Positions 41,471 through 50,535 of a stretch of DNA of 64,000 nt are shown here, piece by piece. The stretch is from Eutreptiella sp. 'Long Island Sound 2002'. Taxonomy: Eukaryota > Euglenozoa > Euglenophyceae > Eutreptiales > Eutreptiaceae. The notes under the pieces were generated by a model. The model was not told the origin of the DNA. It was given only the letters and a program-made list of their open reading frames with translations, and did no database searches. Position numbers and translations under genes: made by a program. The DNA lies in NCBI GenBank assembly GCA_964036045.1, contig OZ038381.1, positions 143,539,596-143,603,595 on the forward strand. The letters run 5' to 3'. The first letter of the stretch is position 1; each line of letters starts with the position of its first letter.

Positions 41471-42724
41471 CTATATTTTTGCCTTGATTTGTTGCACACG
41501 TTTGGAGATCGCACAGAATCTCGGTAGGTCTACCAACTCCGTCTCAAGTGAATCGTGACACTGTCGATCATAGTTCCATAAGGGTGCCGCCCTGTTGGCA
41601 TCTATATATTGGGGCCCCTTGGACACGTCATACTCATACACGAGGTACGCAGATGAAGCATTCATCTGCTGGAGCATTCTATCAAACGCCCAGCTTGTCA
41701 CCTTGCCTGAAACGAACTTGACATATAATGGGAAGGCTTGGTCAGCTGTTTGGTGATTGGCGTGTCGGTGATTCACCATTTCAGTATATTCAAGTTTATA
41801 GCCCTCCTTGGAGAGCAAGTGCAAAACAGATAAAAAAATGTGGTGGTAACCTTTTCTTGCACTCAGTTGGCGCTTTATGCGGCAATTCAAAGACTCAGCC
41901 CTCTGTGTTGACTTGCCGCCGAAGGTAAAAACTTCTACGTGCCATGCAACACACCAACTGTCAAGACGATATAGGGGGGATCTGACTCCAAGGTAGTCCT
42001 TGACAGTTTTCCCGCGGGGGTCCTCCAGAACTTTGGGCCAGAGAATATCAGCACCGTCCTTATGTGGGCACTCCTGAACCTGTCGGATGGCGCTCTCAAG
42101 AGCAGTGAAATAGTGTTGCTCGAGGGAGTTTCGGCAGTTTTCGGTAAGATTTTTGTAAATGTGAAAAAGGCAGAGGAAGTGAGCAGTTTGGTCCGGGGGG
42201 AAAACCCTGGGAACGGACCCCAACAGGGCGTATGCAGCATCACTGAACAAAACCCGGGGGGCACAACCGGTTGCCTTTATCCACTCCTGCCAGAGCCACT
42301 CATAATCCTCTGCATTTTCACTGCTTGGCAGGCAGCCCTGAGCCAGGAGAAGGGCTTGGCCATGATCGTTGATACCGCAAAACAGGGACAATGCCTCACC
42401 GTACCGATTTGATTTATACGTGTTAACTTGAAAAATGACTTGTGCATATTTTCTGGCGTTTTTTACTTGCTCTGGCGTCATAAAAAACCATCTTCGTACA
42501 ACACCAGTGACTGGGTCAGGGGCTTCATGATTGAAATACCAGGCAGGATCTGCCTGTTTGAGCAATTTCAGGTGGTTAATCAAATGTGCAAGATGATTTG
42601 GGCCCATCTTGCGTTCGATGGACTTGAAAAAATTTCTGATGTGCTTGGTTGAATACCCTTTGATTGCTGGGTACGCGTCCTCGCTATATTTCTTCCTCAA
42701 ATTTACAAGAATTTGATCCGGCAT
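41471..42724 (-). pseudogene. MULE/FAR1-type transposase catalytic domain
   Basis: The 417-codon segment has the MULE layout: AQVIFQVNTYKSNRYGEALS where the first DDE aspartate normally lies, CGINDHGQALLLAQGCL, YEWLWQEW, APRVLFSDAAYALLG (second Asp), FLCLFHIYKNL and TQRAESLNCRIKRQL (Glu). In most relatives the first site reads DxTYKTN; here it is VNTYKSN, so the first Asp looks lost (GAT to GTT would suffice). The transposase would cut and move its element. It is in frame with the N-terminal segment across TAA 42737-42739 and is frameshifted at its end. Confidence 0.85.
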
Positions 42725-42736
42725 TTCACGGTGCTC

Positions 42737-43602
42737 TTACGCCTGCTCAAGGTCGTGCCAGAACTCATCAAGGAGGGCTGATTTGTCCAGTGGGGCGGCC
42801 TCCTGGTCGTCAGGCCACCAATGGTCAGAGTGGTCCGAATTACACTCGGTTAGCTTCCACAGGCCCGTGCCAGGATCATGGGTTAGCGTTGCACCATATG
42901 GACACAAATCAGTCTTTATGAGAGGCCGGGGCTGCTTTTCTGGGCGTGCTCTACTGGTCTTCTTTAGGGGCCTGTGTTGTTTTACATGTCTCCAAATGCG
43001 ACAACCAATAAGTGCCCAATTACTCCCCCCTGCAGACTTGCTGGTAACGCTGTTATGTATTGCCAACTCCCCCCGAATCTTATTCAGGTATGCAACAACC
43101 TCGGTGTGGGACCGGAAGGTGCACCCAACCCCGTCTCCAGGTCGGGGGGAGTGCTCGGAGGGACAATGGGCTTCGCGTTTCACGCGTTTGCGGGGAGGGA
43201 TGTCGGGATGAGGTTTAGGATCAGAACGCGGTGACTGGGCGGCACTATAAACTCATGCTTAATTAAGGGGGCTGGATCCGTAGATTCCGTGGGTCCCGAG
43301 TCAGATGCCGGGGTGGGAGATAAGATGGCACGGGGGTTTTATGCGGGGGCAGTGTTCATTGAAACTGTGTCGACCCGGGGGTACTCATTAGGCTCCATTT
43401 TTACCACGGCAGCCAGGCCAGTAGGGACAGGTCTGAATGATGCACCATTGGGAGGGCTTGTCAGAACTTCTGGGCGTAGCACATCACTGCTTGAAACTGC
43501 CACTTCCGCGGGTTCTCTTTTGACGTTGTTCAACATTGATGAAGAAACAGATCTCAAGGTAGCACAAAACGGATCGGCATATAGGTAGGTAGGTAGGTGC
43601 AC
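42737..43602 (-). pseudogene. MULE transposase N-terminus: NLS-like patch and WRKY/FAR1-type zinc domain
   Basis: Two frames are needed. 43582-43270 reads SMLNNVKREPAEVAVSSSD and VVKMEPNEYPRVDTV, which are SUMO-site-like KxEP motifs, then TAA 43339-43341. From about 43250 another frame reads HPDIPPRKRVKREAHC (basic, NLS-like). GCTFRSHTEVVAYLNKI and LCPYGATLTHDPGTGLW…DHSDHW follow, giving C…C…H-x2-H ligands like the WRKY-GCM1/FAR1 DNA-binding domain. It ends EFWHDLEQA-TAA-EHREMPDQ, with coding on both sides of the TAA. LINE C has inserted at 43582, just upstream of the first plausible Met. Confidence 0.65.
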
Positions 43603-43834
43603 TCGGTGGTGGAGAGGCGCCCCATGGTTCCCCCTGGCGTCGCCCCTGTGACGAACAGGAAGAGGCTTCGCGCGTGAAGAGGGGAGGCGGCTTACATCCC
43701 GCTAGACCTGACTGTTGGCCCCCAACAAAGCGGCCCCGGGTTACGCCGGGAGGGCTGATCGCCGCCAGCGTGACATGCTTGTCTCGCCGGGAGGGTGTGC
43801 CCCCGTGCTTGCGCACGTCCCCTCCTTTGGGCGG
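43583..43834 (-). other. LINE C conserved 3' end and (ACCT)n tail
   Basis: On the minus strand: CCGCCCAAAGGAGGGG (43834-43819), ACACCCTCCC about 35 bases later, ACCGAGTGC and (ACCT)4. Landmarks and spacing (about 250 bp) match LINE A and element B. Confidence 0.6.
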
Positions 43835-45317
43835 AACCCTAGGGGTTCACCGGACTTCCTGGCGTATCCCGTTCCCAAGGCGTGCATGCACGTTCCTGGT
43901 ACTAGGGTTCCGAGGCGCTTGGGTGTCGCACGCTCCGCCTCGAGTCCCAAAGCAGCGCAGGCCTTAGGATGCAGCCTTACCCCCGGGCTCCGGATCTCGT
44001 TTGGCCGGGTCACCTGCATGGCACGGGCTGCCTCAGTGCCCGGGCTGTGGGCACTTGGTTTCCTACTGTTGTGTGGTGTTTGTGTTTGGGTCTGGTTGGC
44101 GGTTGGGTGCGGGTTTTGTTAACCCCGTCAGTCCTGGCTGGGGTCTTGGCTGGGTGTTTTTGGGCACGATTTGTGGTGTTGTCCCTCTAGTGTCGGCTGT
44201 TTGTGGTGTTCGTGGTTGGGCTTCGGTTTCGGCCTGTTTTTGGGACGAGTGTGGTTTCGTGGGCGCCCCGCTTGCCTCCCGCCGTTTCCGGTTCCGGCGC
44301 GCGGTGTGGGCGTGTGTGCTAGGCCCGGGTCTCGCCTGTGCCCAGCCCTTCTTGGCTGGGTTGTCGGGGTGTGTTTTTTTTTTTTTTTTTTTTTGCGCTT
44401 TGGTTTTTTCTTTTCCTTTTTTTTTTTTTTTCCGGGCTTTGTGGTCCCTGTCCCTCCATCCCCTTTCATTCGGGCTGGGCTGGTGGCTCTCTTTCTTTCT
44501 TTTTTTTTTTTTTTTCCGTGTCCCTTTTCCCCGTGGTCCGCTGTTACTGGCTTGGTGTTGCCGGTTTTGGGTGGGTGGTCCCCCTGTGCCTCTGCGGGGG
44601 TCCCCTTTTTTTTTTTTTTTTCTTCTGGGGGGGGGGGCCTGGCCGCCTGTGGTGGTGTTGGCGGGTGGTTGGGCGGCTGTGGGCTGTTTTCGTGCCTTTT
44701 CCCCTTCCCCCCTCCTTTTTTTTTTTTTTTTTTCGGGGGGGGGGGGCTTGCCTGTTCCTCCCTCTGCCTTCCCTCGGCTGGCGCACGCACTGGCCTGCAT
44801 TCAGTGTTGTCTTCCGGGCTGCTGTCTTCAGTTGCGTTCTGTGTGGCCATGTTCCGGCCCCATGGGTCGGGTGGGCTTTGTACACGGTGGGCTCGGCGCC
44901 CCTTCTTGCTGGGTTAGGTCCTGGCTCTGCCGGCTGGGCGGCTGCGCCAGGTGGCTGCCTGTGGTTTTGGGTTAGGGGCTGGGGTTGTTCGTGTCCTTAC
45001 CCCTCTGCGGTGCCGGCTGTAATCTTCTGGGTGGTCCGTCACCGTTGTCGCCTGGCGCGCTGTGGCCCCGTGTGTGGCCTGTGGTGCCGGTGTGTGGCGT
45101 GGTGGCGCGGCGCCTTCCCGGGTGTGCGGTGGCTGGCTTCGGTTAGTCCCTCAGGTTAGGGTCAGTTGTGTCGTGTTGTGCCGCTCTGTGCCGCGTCGCG
45201 TCGCGTCGTGCTGTGGTGCGTTGCTCTGTGGCGCGCTGTGGTGCGGTGTGCCGTGGTCTCGCGTGGTGCCGCGGTGGGTCAGTGGAGGTCAGCCCGGCCT
45301 GTGTGGGTCGGTTAGGT
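43835..45317 (-). other. LINE C 3' region with homopolymer tracts, no gene seen
   Basis: The plus strand holds T runs at 44374-44394, 44417-44431, 44500-44515, 44606-44621 and 44716-44733, two of them followed by G11-G12. Lysine-rich and Phe-rich open frames across the tracts are artefacts. Confidence 0.6.
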
Positions 45318-45524
45318 CTTCGGGAAATTCTGCTGAATGATCACGGTGTCCTTGGGGCGTGGACGCCGACTCTCACCCATGGACTCATTCTTCACCGGGC
45401 CTCGCAGACAGGCAGGCGTACTCGGGGTGTAGGAAAGGCGTTCCTTCTCCAAGGCAGACAAACAGAAATCAGGGGTCGGACAGTGGAGGTGGCTTGCGAA
45501 CGCTGTTTGAGTGGCGAAAGGCCT
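45318..45524 (-). pseudogene. PFP-like N-terminal start of a second domain
   Basis: Directly after TGA 45525-45527, in the same frame, the minus strand reads RPFATQTAFASHL, then LSALEKERLSYTPSTPACLRGP and IIQQNFPKT. The pattern S-x-L-x-x-x-R-x-x-Y-x-P-x-x-P and the NFPxT ending match the N-terminus of pyrophosphate-dependent phosphofructokinases. It suggests a tandem two-domain PFP, with this the beginning of the second domain. Similarity stops at TAA near 45316-45318, where LINE-type sequence resumes. Confidence 0.5.
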
Positions 45525-45965
45525 TCACTGCAGCTCGGCTGCGCTGGCAGGGTCCGGGTCGGTGCCGCCGGCAGGGATGAGCTCATACTTCAGGGTCGGG
45601 GGGATGTCCATATCTCCGGTGCTGAACTGCAGGGGTCCGGGGCACTGGTAGTATTCTCGGCACTTCCAGTCTTCACGGCGCTCGGAGATGGCCTTGAAGG
45701 GGGCACCGTCCAGCAGCACCAAAGCCTTCGCGATCGATCACAGCCTTTCACTTCCCCTTGCGGTGCTCGATATTCATCATGGACGGGATCGGTGTGCCGC
45801 CGCTGTGCCATTCCTCCACTGGACGCAACAGGTTGGTGACGGACGCCCTCACGGACGTGAGACCAGCCGAGATCAAGCCCCCGGCCGTCAATCCAAGTGC
45901 ATAGCAATACTCTGCGTCAAACCGCGACGGGAGCGCAGCCCGGCCCTTATAGCCCATGGTGTGGT
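45525..45965 (-). pseudogene. PFP (pyrophosphate-fructose 6-phosphate phosphotransferase) C-terminal fragment
   Basis: The minus strand reads MGYKGRAALPSRFDAEYCYA, LGLTAGGLISAGLTSV, VTNLLRPVEEWHSGGTPIP and SMMNIEHRKGK, then TGA 45748-45750. After a shift caused by a duplicated ATCG come IAKALVLLDGAPFKAI, SERREDWKCREYYQCPGPL and LTLKYEL-like TLKYEL. This order is that of the C-terminal third of PFP, which phosphorylates fructose 6-phosphate with pyrophosphate in glycolysis. The active-site part is absent. There is no intron. It is on the same strand as LINE C and lies inside its 3' region, so it may be a captured or co-inserted host fragment. Confidence 0.75.
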
Positions 45966-46468
45966 CGCGTGACGGTCCGTGGGGTTGCCCTCCCTGGGGG
46001 CCTGTGCCTTGGTCCCGTGTCCTCTGGGGGTGTCGGTCCGTAGTCCCGGGTGCCGCGGCCGTGCTTTCGTCCTCTTCCGGTGCCTGTGAGTTGGCCTTTG
46101 TGTTGGTCGGGGTCGTCGCCTGGCGGTGAGGGCGTGGTGGTGCGCCGTGCGGCGGTGTTCCCTGCGGCTTCGTCTGTGGGTGTGGCCCGTTCTCCCCGTG
46201 TAGGTGTGCCCTCCGTTCTCCGTGTGGTTTCCGGTGGCCGGTGGGCGTGCGCTGGTGTGATCCGCATGGCGTCCGATGTTTGCTTCGGTGGTGTGTGTTG
46301 GGGTGTTTGGTGGGGGTGGTCTCCCCGTCGGTGTGGGTCGTGGTACCTGCCGTGGTGCCCTTTTCCTCCGTGTCTTGGTCCCCGTTCCCGCTCCTTCCTG
46401 GTTCTTGGGTGGTGTCCTGCCCCCATGTGGTGTCGCTTCCGGCGCCCTGTCCCTGCGTGTGCCTGCCC
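45966..46468 (-). other. LINE C sequence between ORF3 and the PFP fragment
   Basis: CA-rich on the minus strand, with low-complexity open frames only (Thr/Pro/His-rich). No domain is recognised. It probably is the start of the LINE 3' untranslated region. Confidence 0.45.
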
Positions 46469-47990
46469 TCACTTGGGGCCCTTCCGTGCCCTCTTGCCTG
46501 TGTGGTCCTTGGTGCCCCTTGCCCTTCCCTTGCCCTTGTCCTGCTCCTTCCTGGTGTGGTGGTGGCGGGAGGGGCGGGGTGGGGAGGGGGCGCCGGTGGC
46601 CCAGGCTTGGGGGTGGGTGGCCTGGAGCCACTGGCGGAGGGCTTGGGGGGTGTAGGGGGGGCGGAGGCCCTGGACCGCATCGCGGAGGAGGGCCTCCCAT
46701 GCCGCTTGCGGAATGATGGCCTCCGGGGTGGCCTCGTTGGGGTTTGCGGGGGTGCGGGTGCGCACCTCCTCGAAGGTATGCACCATGTGCACCCGTTCGT
46801 GCCTTCCCGCTCCTCCGGCCCATTTCACCCAGCGGCGGAGCTCCTGCAGAGCGGGGGGAGACCACCAGGCGAGGTAGGCGGGGGCCCGGGGGGGGGAGGG
46901 GTCCGTGCCCGGGGTCCTGGAGCGGCGGGGGGAAGATGTGGACCTGCGGTGGTGGCGGGGGAGGCGGTGCCTGGGGGAGCGGGAGCGGCGGCGGCGGGGG
47001 CTGGGGGTGGAGGACGGGTACGGGCGGAGGGGGGAGCGGGAGGGGGAGGTGGACATGGGGCGGCGGTGGCGCGCTCGGTGGCGTCCGGGGGAGCGGGAGT
47101 GGTGGTGGCGGGGGCTGGGGGTGGTGGATGGGTACGGGTGGCGGGGGGAACGGGGAGCCCGGCGGGGCGTGTGGGGGGAGGGGGAGGTGGACGTGGGGCG
47201 GCAGTGGCGTGCCTGGCTGCGTCGGGGGGAGCGGGAGTGGTGGTGGCGGGGGCTGGGTGGCCGGTGGGGGGAGGGGGAGGGGGACATGGGGCGGCGGTGG
47301 CGCTTGTGGTGGTGCCCGGGGGAGCGGGAGCGACGGTAGCGGGGTCCCTGGGGGTCGTGGCGGTACCTGGGGGAGCGGGAGCGGCGCGAGTGGGTGGTTG
47401 AGGCGCGGTGGGAGTGTGGGTGCCGTGGGCGAGTGTGCCGTGCGGGGGGGGAGCGGGAGCGCTGCCGTTTGCGGGACCGGCCCCCGTCGCTCGAGTCGGG
47501 CCAGTCCGGAAGCGTCGGCGGCCTCTGGGGGGCCTCGCGCGGTGCCGCTTGGGGGGGGAGGTCCCCCGTCGTCCGTGGGGCCCCTTCGGCCATCGGATGG
47601 TGGCCGGGGGGGTACGGGGCGTCACGCGGTGCTGGCTGGGGGGGGAGGTCCCCCGTCGTCCATGGGGCCCCTTCGGCCATCGGATGGTGGCCGCGGGGGT
47701 ACGGCTGGTACGGGGGTGGTGGCTGGTACCAGGGGGGGTGGGTATGCGGGCGGGGCGCTCGGTGGCTGCCATCCCGTCCGCTGGTGCTGTTCGTGTACGG
47801 GGGGTTGTGGCCCGGTGGGGTAGGGCGGTGGGCAGTGGTAGTGGTGGGGGTGGTGTTGGTAGTGGTGGTGGTGGGGCCGCTGGTGGTGGTGGTGTGTGTA
47901 GTGGTGGGGTTGGTGTTGCGGGTATGGCCCATGGAGTCCTTGTGGGTTTTCTGGTCCCCCTTGTGGGGGTGGGGGGTTGAGCATCGTGGG
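46469..47990 (-). CDS. LINE C ORF3, RS-rich part and conserved C-terminal domain
   Basis: From about 47990 the frame ending at TGA 46469-46471 carries Thr/Pro-rich sequence and an imperfect duplicate of about 84 bp (HHPMAEGAPWTTGDLPP twice). A long run of Arg-Ser/Ser-Pro dipeptides follows (DSSDGGRSRKRQRSRSPP to RRRRSRSPRHR), resembling the RS domain of splicing factors. The end is a folded-looking domain: LAWWSPPALQELRRWVKWA, HTFEEVRTRT, IPQAAWEALLRDAV, LRQWLQATHPQAW. The last part is shared with LINE A (24795-25110). It is a separate frame from the peptidase part, so either a shift or several small indels separate them. Confidence 0.6.
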
Positions 47991-50535
47991 CAGTCCCCGG
48001 GGCTGCACTATGTGGTGGGCATGGGGGAAGGGTTGGGGGCCGGGCTTGACGGTGACGATGGTTGAGGGGTCCCACGTCCCTGGGTCGGTTTGGCCGGCGG
48101 TGGTGGTGGTTTGTGGGGGATGGATGATGGGGCGCTTGGTGACGGGGATGTGGACGAGGGCCTGGACGGGGTCGTGCTGGGTGGCCGTCTCCGCGGTGGT
48201 GGTGGGTGCCGGCGGGAGGGGGGCGCGGGTCGTGGTGGGTGGGGGGTCCTGGCTTGGGCGAGGGCCCGGGCGGGGGTGGTATCGGGTGGTTTTGTGTCGT
48301 TGCGTATGCGGTGTTGGGTTTGAGGTTGGGGTCCGGTTTGGGTTTGGGGTCGGGTTTGGGGTTGGAGTCTGGTTCCAGGTTGAGGAGTACCTCTGTCCGG
48401 AGGTGTGAGGGCGTCGATGCCGGGTCGGGGGTCGTCCCGGTGGGTTGCCGGGGTGCCTGAGTCGCCTGTGTGGGGGTTGGGGGGTCGGTGCGTGCGGCCG
48501 CGGCTTTGGCTTTCGCCGTGGCCTTGAGGATGAGTTTGGCGGGGAGGGGGGGGTCGGAGGATGAGGTGGAGGAGGTGGACGAGGCTGAGGATGAGGAGGA
48601 GGTGGTGGACGCGGGTTGGGCTGTGATGCGGGCGGGCTTGCGAGCGGCGGCTTCTGCTGCGGCCACGGCAGGGAGGATGGAGGGCATGTCCCCGGGTTGT
48701 AGGTTGGGGGCGGGCGGCTGGGGGGGCCCGATCGTGACCTGGCGGCCCGGCGGGCCGATCTGGTCGGCTGCGGCGGGGGAGGGAGGCGCGGGGCTGCGGC
48801 CTTCTCTTTCTGGGCTCGGCTGGGCCCGGGTCCTGCAATGTGCGAGGTCGTGTGGGTTGGTGTCCGCGGGGGGGAACAGTTCGCGTGGGCTGCATTCAGG
48901 GGCCGGGGGGGGTGGGCCTGGGTCCTCTGGGGTGTGTGTGGGGGGCGTGGGCGGGCCACTGGGTGGGGTGGGCGTGCCGCGGGGCGCGGGGCTCCCCTTG
49001 GCGGGTGTGTGTGGGTTGTCGAGTGTGGGGGGCGGTGAAGGGTGGCCGGTGGGTGGGTGTGTGGCGGGCGTGTGCTGGTGTCCGGGCGGGTGGGGGAGGC
49101 CCGTGTCGCGGGGCCCGGGGGTGCGCGCGATAGTGGGCGTGCGTGGGTCTCTGGTTGTGCAGCGAGAGGGGGGGGGCATGGGCGGGGATTGTGCGGGGGG
49201 GGGTGCTGTGCCGGTGTATGTGTCCGCTTGCTGCGCGCTTGCGTGGGCAGTTGTAGGCCGGGCGGTTTGGAGGAGAAGCTTGCCGTCTTCTGCTGCCGCG
49301 GCAAGGATTTCGCAGACGAGCGTTCGTATCTGGTGGACCTCTTGGTCAGTGGTGGGAAGGGGGCATGCTAGCTTTGGGCTAAGACCCGCGCGGTTGAGGA
49401 CCCTGTGGATGGCGTGGTACCCGCAGGGGAGGGACTGCTGCGGCCTGGGGGGGGGGTTTGGTCGTGTGTCCGGGCCTGCTTCGACTTGTGTGTGGGCGGT
49501 GGGGATGGCCCAAACCCAGGGCACGGTCCCCGTGGGTGGCCAGTGGCGCTGGATCCAGTGGGTTAGGCAGAGCATGGCCAATCCCAGGTGGTAGCCCGCC
49601 TTCCCTGAGGTGATTTGGGCCAGGGCGCGGGCTGGGGGCGTGTCTCCTGGCTGGAGGACACCCCTGAGGATCCTGTGCTGGGTGGTGGGGTCCCCCACCG
49701 CCCCTGGTGGGGCGGTCTCCGGGGCGAACATGGTGTCTCTCCCCTGGATGATCCATTGCGGGCCGTGGGACGTAGCCGTAGCGGCTATCACGTAGTAGTG
49801 GCCGCGCTCGAGGACTGTAACCCAGACCTCCGGCGGGGGGTGGTCACTGTCTGTAAGTGGGGGGGGGAGGTCGTCGTCCGGGGTGCGGAGGCCGGCGGCG
49901 CGGAGGGCGGTGTCGCGGTTGGGCGCGGTGGCCTGTTCCCACTGCTCCGGGTGGTTCGGGTCCGCTGGGTGGTCCGTCTCCGCTTGGGCCCGCCGTAGGC
50001 GTACGGTCCCTCGACACGTGACGTTGCTGCCGGTGTCGTGCGTCAGGGCCTGGCCCCACTCGATGGGGGGGATCCAGATGGGCTGGCCCCGGGTGTGTTT
50101 GCGGGCTCGCCAGAGCACGAGGTCTACTATGGTCTCGTGGAGGCCGCTGCCTGGGGTGGTCAGGTCCCGGAGGGCTTTGACGGTGAGCTTGGTCCAGCCC
50201 TCTTGTAGGCGGTACCAGCCCAGGGGGGTGGTCGGGGCCCTGTCTTGGAGGGTCGCTCGGAGGAGGTCGGGGTCGCGGATGGTGGCCGGTGTGAGGGGGG
50301 GGTGCCCCGGGTCCGGGGGGGGTGGGCTGGATGGGCTGCCGGGGTCTTGCGCGTCTACGTCGATGGATGGTTGGCCCTGGCTGGGCTCGGCCGGACTCGG
50401 CGGTGCCGGGTGGCTTCTTGGGTGCGAGACGGGTCTCGGGGCGCTGTGGTGGTGCCTTGGAGACCTGTGGATGGAGACGAGGGGCGCGTGCGGGGCGCGG
50501 AGCGGGTTAGTGGACGTCTGGGTCATGCACGGCAT
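47991..50535 (-). CDS. LINE C ORF3, Ulp1-like cysteine peptidase signature and linker
   Basis: Starts at ATG 50535, overlapping the ORF2 stop by 29 bases in another frame. Residues 80-180 hold a conserved block (LLRATLQDRAPTTPLGWYRL, QPIWIPPIEWGQALTHD) shared with LINE A. Residues 238-270 read WVTVLERGHYYVIAA and WIIQGRDTMF (His246, Asp267), and 366-378 read QQSLPCGYHAIHR (Gln366, Cys371). That is the His-Asp-Gln-Cys order of Ulp1/C48 peptidases, though the Asp-to-Cys gap is longer than usual. Beyond residue 400 the sequence is Pro-rich and probably disordered. A better frame appears from about 49000 to 48000 (NPPPPQGGPENPQGLHGPYP), so frames change at least twice. Confidence 0.5.

Noticed and set aside
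44063-45159. Phe-rich (plus) and Lys-rich (minus) open frames
   Set aside because: They come from T15-T21 and G11-G12 homopolymers and have no protein-like composition outside the tracts.
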